Assembly (NCBI RefSeq): GCF_900019265.1
Contig: NZ_CYGX02000046.1
Location: 12,423-66,067, forward strand
Origin: Paraburkholderia ribeironis
GTDB lineage: Bacteria > Pseudomonadota > Gammaproteobacteria > Burkholderiales > Burkholderiaceae
Direction of reading: 5' to 3'
DNA: 53,645 bases
Shown: piece after piece, positions 9,025 through 16,391 of the stretch
Layout of the letters: each line of letters starts with the position of its first letter
Position numbering within the stretch: the stretch's first letter is position 1
Notes under the pieces: generated by a model
Databases searched by the model: none
Seen by the model: the letters and a program-made list of their open reading frames with translations, nothing else
Told to the model about the DNA's origin: nothing
Made by a program: the position numbers and the translations under genes

Positions 9025-9654
9025 ATGAGTGCACATACCTACATGCTGTTCATTGGCGCCAGCGTGGTGCTCTGTCTCGTACCAGGACCGGACATGCTCT
9101 TTCTGCTGGGACGGTCGATTGCCCAAGGTCGATCCGCTGGGTTGAGTGCAGCGTTTGGCATTAACCTTGGCGCGTATGTACATTTGCTTGCCGCTGCCAG
9201 CGGGTTATCAGCGTTGGTTTTAGCATCAGCAACAGCATTTTCTGTGGTGAAGTGTGCTGGTGCGGCATACCTCATCTATCTTGGATGGGGCGCTCTGCGG
9301 ACCAAAGGCGGGCTCGTTTTCCCGGAGGGTGGTGGCGCAAAAGAGGTCGCTTTGCGGCGTATCTTCTGGCAGGGATTTCTGAGCGACGTATTGAACCCCA
9401 AGGTCGCGTTGTTTTACCTTGCACTGCTTCCTCAGTTTTTGAGCGCACACGACTCGGACCCAATGAAGCATCTCCTTGCTCTTGGCGTGACTGGCAACAT
9501 GGTCGGGATAGCGACCAGTGTCATCTATGTTTTTATCGCGTCCCAGTTGACCAATGTTCTTCGGCGTAGCCCCACCGTCTCGACCTGGATCACCAAGGCG
9601 ATGGGCGCGTTGTTCGCCGGGTTGGGCGTGAGACTCGCTACGGAGAAGCTGTAA
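9025..9654 (+). CDS. LysE/RhtB family amino-acid exporter
   Basis: This 209-aa inner-membrane protein has about six helices. The family signature is clear at the N-terminus: VVLCLVPGPDMLFLLGRSIAQG, then GLSAAFGINLGAYVHLLAAA, AAYLIYLGWGALR and FLSDVLNPKVALFYLALLPQF. Members export basic or neutral amino acids and related small molecules by proton exchange; the substrate here is unknown. A GAAGAGGGG ribosome site precedes ATG 9025. It follows the dapF-like gene in the same orientation inside the inverted-repeat module, so the natural guess is that it exports the product of that enzyme (inference). GC content is lower than in surrounding genes. Confidence 0.9.
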   Translation: MSAHTYMLFIGASVVLCLVPGPDMLFLLGRSIAQGRSAGLSAAFGINLGAYVHLLAAASGLSALVLASATAFSVVKCAGAAYLIYLGWGALRTKGGLVFPEGGGAKEVALRRIFWQGFLSDVLNPKVALFYLALLPQFLSAHDSDPMKHLLALGVTGNMVGIATSVIYVFIASQLTNVLRRSPTVSTWITKAMGALFAGLGVRLATEKL

Positions 9655-9817
9655 CGAAATTCCACCGAAATGCTCACTTTCGAAAACGGCCTTGCGATGG
9701 CCGATGGCGAATGGTCGCTTGGGAGAAAACTGAGTGACAGCTTCGGGTCCGAAATGCCTCCCCCGTGCGACGGACGGTCGGCGCCCGATTTTTGCGATGC
9801 TGCGGAGAACGCCTGTA

Positions 9818-9841
9818 TCAACCGCAAAATACGGACACCCA
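9818..9841 (-). repeat. right 24-bp inverted repeat bounding the dapF-like/lysE module
   Basis: This begins TCAACCGCAAAATACGG and ends ACACCCA; it is the reverse complement of 7966-7989 with three mismatches. It lies 164 bases after the lysE-type stop and just before the yggX terminator, so the repeat pair brackets exactly the two low-GC genes. Confidence 0.75.
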
Positions 9842-9849
9842 AAAAACCC

Positions 9850-9884
9850 CAAAAAAATCCGCGCTCGCGGCGCGGATTTTCTGT
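9850..9884. terminator. bidirectional terminator between lysE-type gene and yggX
   Basis: The arms AAAATCCGCG (9854-9863) and CGCGGATTTT (9871-9880) pair around CTCGCGG. There is a T run on the minus strand (A run at 9851-9857) and TTTT on the plus strand, so it can stop both the lysE-type transcript and the argA-yggX transcript. Confidence 0.85.
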
Positions 9885-9915
9885 CTATACGAGAGGGTGT
9901 TGCCCGAACGCCTGC

Positions 9916-10188
9916 TCAGGCCGACGGCGGCACGTAACCCGACGCGGTATCCGCGCCCTCACCGAAGAAGAACTTTTCGGTCTGCTTCATCAGGTATTGA
10001 CGTGCGCGGGGATCCGCCATGTTCAGACGGTTTTCGTTGATCAGCATGGTCTGTTGCTTCAACCAGGCCTGCCACGCTTCCTTCGAAATGCTTTCGTAGA
10101 TCCGCTTGCCGAGTTCGCCCGGCAGCGGCGGGAAATCGAGGCCTTCGGCTTCCTTGCCGAGCTTCGCGCATTGAACCAAACGAGTCAT
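9916..10188 (-). CDS. yggX: YggX, oxidative damage protection / iron trafficking protein
   Basis: This 90-aa protein matches the small YggX family from end to end: MTRLVQCAKLGKEAEGLDFP, PGELGKRIYESISKEAWQAW, QTMLINENRLNMADPRARQYL and a Gly/Pro tail. The conserved Cys (VQCAKL) is present. In enterobacteria YggX protects iron-sulfur clusters against superoxide and takes part in iron handling. AGGAGA precedes the ATG. It lies 55 bases downstream of argA on the same strand, so it is probably the second gene of an argA-yggX transcript. Confidence 0.95.
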   Translation of the reverse strand: MTRLVQCAKLGKEAEGLDFPPLPGELGKRIYESISKEAWQAWLKQQTMLINENRLNMADPRARQYLMKQTEKFFFGEGADTASGYVPPSA

Positions 10189-10243
10189 GCTGTGCTTCTC
10201 CTGTAATCGATGTGGGGCGGCCAGACGCTTGATTGAGCGCCGC

Positions 10244-11632
10244 TCAGAGCTGTTTCATCAGCACCAGCGACTTGCGCTGCCAGTTATAGAGTCTGCGGCG
10301 GTCTTCAGGCAAGTCGTCGACCGTGACCTTGACGAAACCGCGTTTGAGGAACCAGTGTTCGGTGCGCGTGGTGAGCACGAAAATGCGCGTCAGGCCGCGC
10401 GCCCGAGCGCGCTGCTCGACGCGCTTGAGCAGGCGCTCGCCGTCGCCGGTGCCTTGCGCTTCGGGCGCGACCGTCAGGCACGCCATTTCGCCGATGCGCT
10501 CCTGCGTATACGGATACAGCGCCGCGCAGCCGAACAGCACGCCATCGTGCTCGATCACCGAGAAATGGTCGATGTCGCGTTCGATCTGGTGGCGGCCGCG
10601 CCGCACCAGCGTGCCGTCCGCTTCCAGCGGCTCGATCAGCGCGAGAATGCCGCCGACGTCGTCCGGCGTGGCTTCGCGCAGGCTTTCGAGGTTCTCGTAC
10701 GAGATCATCGTGCCCACGCCGTCGTGCAGGAATAGTTCGAGCAGCAGGCTGCCGTCGAGCGCGTACGGGATGATGTGCGCCCGTGCGACGCCGCCCCGGC
10801 ACGCGCGGATCGAATGCTTCAGGTAGAAGCCCGCGTCGCCGGTGACTTCGCCGCTTTCGTGCAGCTTGTACGCGTCGTCGAGCGACAGTTCGCGGATCAG
10901 TTCCGCGCCGTTTTCGCCGGCCTGCATCAGCCCCGGCGTTTCGGTCAGGAACACGATCTTGTCGGCGCGCAGCGCGATCGCCGCGGCCGAGGCCACGTCT
11001 TCCATCGAAAGATTGAACGCCTCGCCGGTGGGCGAGAAGCCGAGCGGCGATAGCAGCACGAGCTTGCGGCTCGCGAGCGAGTGGCGGATCGAATCGGCGT
11101 CGATCTTGCGTACCACGCCGGTGTGCTGGAAATCGACGCCATCCAGAATGCCGACCGGCCGCGCCGTCACGAAGTTGCCCGACACCACGCTGATGTGCGC
11201 GTGTGCCATCGGCGTGTTCGGCAAGCCCTGGCTGATCGCGGCCTCGATGTCCAGACGCACTTCGCCGGCCGCTTCTTTGGCGGACTCGAGCGCGCGGGCA
11301 TCGGTAATGCGCATGCCATGCGAAAACTCGGATTCCACCCCATGCAAGCTCATCTGCTCTTCGACCTGCGGTCGCGAGCCATGCACCAGCACGATCTGGA
11401 TGCCCATTGCCTGAAGCAGCGCGATATCGGACACCAGCGCGTTCAGGAGCCCTTGATGTACCACCTCGCCACCGAAACCGACCACGAACGTCTTGTTTCG
11501 GAACGCATGGATGTAAGGTGCGACTGAGCGCATCCAGTCGACGAATTGCGCATGCTGTGCGAGGTCTTCCGCTGCTCCGGCGGGGGCCGGAACGCTCGCG
11601 GGCGCGGGGACGAGGTCGGTTTGGGAATTCAT
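10244..11632 (-). CDS. argA: N-acetylglutamate synthase (ArgA)
   Basis: This 462-aa bifunctional-fold enzyme makes N-acetylglutamate from acetyl-CoA and glutamate, the first step of arginine synthesis. The amino-acid-kinase domain comes first (FRNKTFVVGFGGEVVHQG, IQIVLVHGSRPQVEEQM, KLVLLSPLGFSPTGEAFNLS), with the GNAT acetyltransferase domain after about residue 310 (CLTVAPEAQGTGDGERLLKR, TTRTEHWFLKRGF). The start at 11632 is preferred over an upstream in-frame one because it leaves a 23-base gap to the divergent hrpA and matches the family N-terminus with a short Pro/Ala-rich lead. The kinase domain in this family normally binds arginine as feedback inhibitor. The start lies only seven bases from a TATAAT box, so the message may have almost no leader. 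Confidence 0.93.
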   Translation of the reverse strand: MNSQTDLVPAPASVPAPAGAAEDLAQHAQFVDWMRSVAPYIHAFRNKTFVVGFGGEVVHQGLLNALVSDIALLQAMGIQIVLVHGSRPQVEEQMSLHGVESEFSHGMRITDARALESAKEAAGEVRLDIEAAISQGLPNTPMAHAHISVVSGNFVTARPVGILDGVDFQHTGVVRKIDADSIRHSLASRKLVLLSPLGFSPTGEAFNLSMEDVASAAAIALRADKIVFLTETPGLMQAGENGAELIRELSLDDAYKLHESGEVTGDAGFYLKHSIRACRGGVARAHIIPYALDGSLLLELFLHDGVGTMISYENLESLREATPDDVGGILALIEPLEADGTLVRRGRHQIERDIDHFSVIEHDGVLFGCAALYPYTQERIGEMACLTVAPEAQGTGDGERLLKRVEQRARARGLTRIFVLTTRTEHWFLKRGFVKVTVDDLPEDRRRLYNWQRKSLVLMKQL

Positions 11633-11639
11633 GCCGGGG

Positions 11640-11647
11640 ATTATAAT
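11640..11647. promoter_or_regulatory. shared palindromic -10 box between argA and hrpA
   Basis: ATTATAAT is its own reverse complement, so it gives a TATAAT hexamer on both strands. It sits in the 23-base gap between the two ATGs, 8 bases from hrpA and 7 from argA. Starts of transcription 6-7 bases downstream would fall on or next to each ATG. No good -35 box was found on either side. Confidence 0.5.
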
Positions 11648-11655
11648 GCGCCCCC

Positions 11656-14600
11656 ATGTCGAATGTACCCAAAAGTCCCGCTGCGGCGAACGAGAATCCG
11701 GCGCCGGCCGCCGATCAGAAGAACGCCGGCGCCACGCGGCGCCGCGCGGCACACGATGCTGAGCCCAACGCGCCGCACACGGCGCGCGAGCCGCGTCGCG
11801 AATCTGGCGCGCCTGCCCGAAAATCGTCGCAAGCGGGCGGCGCTGAACGCACGGCCGCCGGCCCCGAGCAGCGGGAGGCCAGTAAGCCGAGCGGTGAAGC
11901 GCGTGAACCGCGGGAAGCGCGTGAGCCGCGGGAACCCCGCGCGCCGCTTGCGCCGCGTGCGCCGCGTGCGCCTCGTGCGCCGCGCGTCGTCGAACCGAAT
12001 CCGATCCCGCCGATCACGTTCCCCGAAGCGCTGCCGGTGTCCGGCCGCCGCGATGAGATCGCGAAGGCGATCGCCGGAAATCAGGTGGTGATCGTGTCGG
12101 GCGAAACCGGCTCCGGCAAAACCACCCAGTTGCCGAAAATCTGTCTCGCGCTGGGACGCGGCCTCGGCGCAGGCGGCACGGGTCTGATCGGCCACACGCA
12201 GCCGCGCCGCATCGCGGCGTCGGCGACGGGGCGCCGGATCGCCGAAGAGCTCGGCACGCCGTTCGGCGAAGTGGTCGGCTACAAGGTGCGCTTCACGGAC
12301 AACCTGGCGCCGGGTGCGTCGGTCAAGCTGATGACCGACGGAATCCTGCTGGCCGAAACGCAGACCGATCCGCTGCTCAAAGCGTATGACACGCTGATCA
12401 TCGACGAAGCGCACGAGCGCAGCCTGAATATCGATTTCCTGCTCGGCTATCTGAAGGAAATCCTCGTCAAGCGTCCCGATCTGAAGCTGATCGTGACCTC
12501 GGCGACCATCGACGCCGATCGTTTCGCGCGCCACTTTGGCAGCGAAGAGAAACCCGCGCCGGTGATCGAGGTGAGCGGGCGGCTTTATCCGGTTGAAGTG
12601 CGTTACCGGCCGGTCGTGGAAGACAGCCCGGCGATGAAAGCGGCCCAGGGCACGTCAGGCACCTCGCCTGCGTCGTCGCGCGAGCGCCCGAAGACCCAGC
12701 GCGAAGCCGATCGCGATCTGATGGAGGCCATCGTCGATGCGGTCGACGAACTCTGCCGCGAAGGTCCCGGCGACGTACTGGTGTTCCTGCCCGGCGAGCG
12801 CGAGATTCGCGATGCCGCCGAGGCGCTGCGCAAGCATCACCCGCCGCATACAGAAATTCTGCCGCTGTTCGCGCGGCTATCCGCGGCCGAACAGGAGCGT
12901 GTGTTTCGTGTTTCGAACGCGCGCCGCATCGTGCTCGCGACCAACGTCGCTGAAACTTCGCTGACGGTGCCCGGCATCCGCTATGTGGTCGATACGGGGC
13001 TAGCGCGCGTGAAGCGTTACTCGTACCGCAACAAGGTCGAGCAACTGCAGATCGAGTCGATTTCGCAGGCCGCCGCGAATCAGCGGGCAGGGCGTTGCGG
13101 CCGGGTCGCTGATGGCGTGTGCATCCGGCTGTACGAGGAGAGCGATTTCCAGGGCCGCGTGCGCTTCACCGATCCGGAAATTTTGCGTTCGTCGCTGGCA
13201 TCGGTGATTCTGCGGATGAAGTCGCTGCATCTGACGGCGATCGAAACCTTCCCGTTCATCGAACCACCGCCCGGCCGCGCGATCGCCGATGGCTACCAGC
13301 TGCTCAACGAGCTCGGCGCCGTCGACGACGACAACCGGCTCACGCCGCTTGGCCGTGAACTGGCGCGCCTGCCGCTCGATCCGCGCGTCGGCCGGATGAT
13401 TCTGGCCGCCCGCGATCAGCAGGCGTTGAAAGAAGTGCTGATCATCGCTAGCGCGTTGTCCGTGCAGGACCCGCGCGACCGGCCGATCGACGCGCAGGAG
13501 CAGGCTGACCAGGCGCATCGCCGGTTCGCCGACGAGCGTTCCGAATTCCTGCAATGGCTGAAAATCTGGAACTGGTTCGACGAGGCGGTCGCGCACAAGA
13601 AGTCGAACAAACAGCTGCACGAGGAATGCCGCAAGAACTTTCTGTCGCAGCTGCGGCTGCGCGAATGGCGCGACGTGCACTCGCAGTTGCTGACGGTGGT
13701 GCGCGAGCATGGCTGGCGGTTGAATGAAGCGGAGGCTACCTTCGAGCAGATCCATCTCGCTCTCCTGACCGGTCTGCTCGGCAACATCGGTCTCAAGGCG
13801 GACGACGAACCGTATTACCTCGGTGCGCGTGGCATCAAGTTCTATCTGTGGCCGGGCTCGGCGCTCGTGAAGAAGGCGGGCAAGTGGGTGATGGCAGCCG
13901 AACTGGTCGAGACGAGTCGTCTGTACGCGCGTTGCATCGCGAAGATCGAGCCGGAGTGGGTCGAGAAGATCGGCGCGCATTTGCTGAAGAAGTCGCTCTC
14001 CGAGCCGCATTGGGAGAAGCGGGCGGCACAGGTGTCGGCGTTCGAGCGCGCGATGCTGTACGGTCTGCCGATCTACCACCGGCGGCGCGTGAGTTTCGGC
14101 AACCAGGACCCGGCGCGTGCGCGCGAGCTGTTCATTCGCGGTGCGCTGGTCGAAGGCGAGTTCGAGACGAAGCTCGCGTTCTTCGCGCATAACCGCAAGC
14201 TGCTCGCCGAGATCGAGCAGCTGGAACACAAGTCGCGCCGCCAGGACGTGCTGGTCGACGACGAACTGATTTTCGCGTTCTACGACGAGGCGCTGCCGGA
14301 CGGCATCTACACCGGCGCGGCGTTCGAGCGCTGGTATCGCGACGAGGTGAAAAAGAGCGGTCAGCCGGAAGACAAATTGCGGCTGCTGTATCTGTCGCGT
14401 GACGATCTGATGCGGCACGAAGCCGCTGGTGTGACGACCGATCTGTTCCCGAAACGGATGACGATGGCGGGCGTCGACATGGCGCTCACCTATCACTTCG
14501 AGCCGGGAGCGCCGCGCGACGGTGTCACGCTCGCCGTGCCGCTGTATGCACTGAATCAGGTCGACGCGCGCCGCTGCGAGTGGCTCGTGCCCGGCATGCT

Positions 14601-15951
14601 GAAAGAGAAGACGCAACTGTTGCTGAAGTCTTTGCCGCAGAAGTTGCGGCGTCATTGCGTGCCGCTGCCGGACTACGCGGCGGGTTTCGTCGACCGGCAC
14701 GCAGGGCCGCGCTTCGGCGCGGGCGGTTTGCTCGAGTCGTTGATCGTCGATGTTCGCGAGCAAACCCAGGTCGCGACGAAGCAGTCGGACTTCAAGCTGG
14801 AGACCGTGCCGCCGCATCTGTTCATGAACTTCAAGGTCATCGACGAACACGGGCGGCAGCTTGCGATGGGGCGCAATCTGTCGCAACTGCGTGCCGAACT
14901 CGGCGGCCAGGCGCAGCAGCATTTCCAGAAGATCGCGTCGAGCGCGGCGGGCGCGGCGTTGGCGGATGCCGGGGGCGGCGTGGCGACGCCGTCGCAGACT
15001 GCCGGTGCAGGTGGTGCCGCGGCGCGCGGCAAGGGCGCGGCCGCGTCCGGTCCGCAAACCGCGTCGCAGGATGGCACGGCGGGCGCGGCGGGCACGGCGT
15101 TGTACGAAAAGCTGACCACGTGGAATTTCGGCAAGCTTCCCGAATTGCTCGAGATTCGCCGTGGCGGGCAGACGCTGTTCGGCTATCCGGCGCTGGTGGA
15201 TCGCGGCACGCATTGCGACGTCGAAGTGTTCGATTCGCCGGATGAAGCCGCGCGGATTCATCGCGCGGGACTGCGCAGGCTGTTCGCGTTGCAGTTGAAG
15301 GAGCCGATCAGGTATCTGGAGAAGAACCTGCCGGGTCTGCGTGAAATGGCGATGCAGTACATGCCGCGCGGCACGCAGGAAGAGCTGCGCGATCAATTGG
15401 TCGACACCGCGCTCGACCGCGCCTGTCTGCAGGATCCGCTGCCGGATGATGACGTCAGTTTTCATGCGCGACGGGACGAGGGTCGCAGCCGTCTGACGCT
15501 GCTCGCGCAGGAAATCGCCCGGCTGGTCGGGCAGATTCTCAGCGAATACGCGAGCGTAACCAAGAAGCTGGTGCAGGCGAAGTCGTTCACCGCTGCGCAT
15601 GCCGACATGCAGAATCAGCTCGATGCGCTGATTGGCAAGCGCTTCGTGGTCGATACGCCGTATGCCCAGTTGACGCACTTCCCCCGCTATCTGAAGGGGA
15701 TCGCGCTGCGCGTCGACAAGCTGAGGGCGGACCCCGCACGCGACGCCCGACAATTCGCCGAGTATCAGCCGCTGTTGCAGCACTATCAGCGTGCGGTGGC
15801 GCAGCGCGGCGGCGTGCTGGACCCGCGTTTGTCGGAGTTTCGCTGGCTGCTGGAGGAGTTGCGCATCTCGCTGTTCGCTCAGGAGTTGCGTACGCCGATG
15901 CCGGTTTCGGTGAAGCGGTTGTACAAGGTGTGGGAGTCGATGCAGCGCTGA
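11656..15951 (+). CDS. hrpA: ATP-dependent RNA helicase HrpA (DEAH box)
   Basis: This 1431-aa helicase is slightly longer than the roughly 1300 aa of the E. coli protein. Motif I (VSGETGSGKTTQ), motif II (DEAH in IIDEAHERS), motif III (TSATI), NVAETSLTVPGIRYV and QRAGRCGR show a complete DEAH/RHA core, followed by HA2, OB-fold and the long HrpA C-terminal domain. Enterobacterial HrpA has roles in mRNA processing and in rescuing stalled ribosomes. The first 115 residues are a low-complexity Ala/Pro/Arg/Glu extension with REP/RAP repeats, and an Ala/Gly-rich insert lies near residues 1095-1150; both are probably disordered. ATG 11656 lies 8 bases after a TATAAT box and has no ribosome site, so the message may be leaderless or the true start lower. 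Confidence 0.95.
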   Translation: MSNVPKSPAAANENPAPAADQKNAGATRRRAAHDAEPNAPHTAREPRRESGAPARKSSQAGGAERTAAGPEQREASKPSGEAREPREAREPREPRAPLAPRAPRAPRAPRVVEPNPIPPITFPEALPVSGRRDEIAKAIAGNQVVIVSGETGSGKTTQLPKICLALGRGLGAGGTGLIGHTQPRRIAASATGRRIAEELGTPFGEVVGYKVRFTDNLAPGASVKLMTDGILLAETQTDPLLKAYDTLIIDEAHERSLNIDFLLGYLKEILVKRPDLKLIVTSATIDADRFARHFGSEEKPAPVIEVSGRLYPVEVRYRPVVEDSPAMKAAQGTSGTSPASSRERPKTQREADRDLMEAIVDAVDELCREGPGDVLVFLPGEREIRDAAEALRKHHPPHTEILPLFARLSAAEQERVFRVSNARRIVLATNVAETSLTVPGIRYVVDTGLARVKRYSYRNKVEQLQIESISQAAANQRAGRCGRVADGVCIRLYEESDFQGRVRFTDPEILRSSLASVILRMKSLHLTAIETFPFIEPPPGRAIADGYQLLNELGAVDDDNRLTPLGRELARLPLDPRVGRMILAARDQQALKEVLIIASALSVQDPRDRPIDAQEQADQAHRRFADERSEFLQWLKIWNWFDEAVAHKKSNKQLHEECRKNFLSQLRLREWRDVHSQLLTVVREHGWRLNEAEATFEQIHLALLTGLLGNIGLKADDEPYYLGARGIKFYLWPGSALVKKAGKWVMAAELVETSRLYARCIAKIEPEWVEKIGAHLLKKSLSEPHWEKRAAQVSAFERAMLYGLPIYHRRRVSFGNQDPARARELFIRGALVEGEFETKLAFFAHNRKLLAEIEQLEHKSRRQDVLVDDELIFAFYDEALPDGIYTGAAFERWYRDEVKKSGQPEDKLRLLYLSRDDLMRHEAAGVTTDLFPKRMTMAGVDMALTYHFEPGAPRDGVTLAVPLYALNQVDARRCEWLVPGMLKEKTQLLLKSLPQKLRRHCVPLPDYAAGFVDRHAGPRFGAGGLLESLIVDVREQTQVATKQSDFKLETVPPHLFMNFKVIDEHGRQLAMGRNLSQLRAELGGQAQQHFQKIASSAAGAALADAGGGVATPSQTAGAGGAAARGKGAAASGPQTASQDGTAGAAGTALYEKLTTWNFGKLPELLEIRRGGQTLFGYPALVDRGTHCDVEVFDSPDEAARIHRAGLRRLFALQLKEPIRYLEKNLPGLREMAMQYMPRGTQEELRDQLVDTALDRACLQDPLPDDDVSFHARRDEGRSRLTLLAQEIARLVGQILSEYASVTKKLVQAKSFTAAHADMQNQLDALIGKRFVVDTPYAQLTHFPRYLKGIALRVDKLRADPARDARQFAEYQPLLQHYQRAVAQRGGVLDPRLSEFRWLLEELRISLFAQELRTPMPVSVKRLYKVWESMQR

Positions 15952-15980
15952 GCGGTGGGTTGGCCGCTAATGTGGCGGTG

Positions 15981-16196
15981 TGAGCGTGTGACCGTGTGAC
16001 CTTGCGACCTTGCGACCGTGTGACCGTGTGACCGTGTGACCGTGTGACCGTGTGACCGTGTGACCGTGTGACCGAGCGACTGTGACCGCGTGACCGCGTG
16101 ACCACGTGACCGCGTGACCGCGTGACCGCGTGACCGCGTGACCGCGTGACCGCGTGACCGCGTGACCGCGTGACCGCGTGACCGCGTGACCGCGTG
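15981..16196. repeat. octanucleotide tandem repeat array in two homogeneous blocks
   Basis: An 8-base unit is repeated about 26 times with a few degenerate copies. Six perfect TGACCGTG units run at 16021-16068, preceded by variants. From 16083 there are fourteen TGACCGCG units, one of them changed to TGACCACG. The blocks differ at one base of the unit. The array fills the gap between the convergent hrpA and autotransporter genes. There are no spacers, so it is not a CRISPR array. The rest of the gap (16197-16391) shows no gene. Confidence 0.95.
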
Positions 16197-16391
16197 CGTG
16201 AGATGGCGAGAACGAAAGTTCCGATGTTGCGCCTGCGCGCGGACCATGGGCGCGCGCAACTCCAACCCTTGTGGGAATGAAGTCGCGCGCAACCGACGCC
16301 GGCCTTCTTCCAACCCGCGCGCTTTGCCGCCGCCACGATGCGCGGGCCATTGCGGCGGCGGCTCTAAAGCGGATCGCTCCGTAATTTCGAC

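Noticed and set aside
13000..15783. Minus-strand ORF of 927 codons opposite hrpA
   Set aside because: Antisense shadow of a verified helicase frame; no recognised motifs.
15981..16196. CRISPR array
   Set aside because: The repeats are 8 bases long and directly adjoining, with no spacers and no cas genes nearby.
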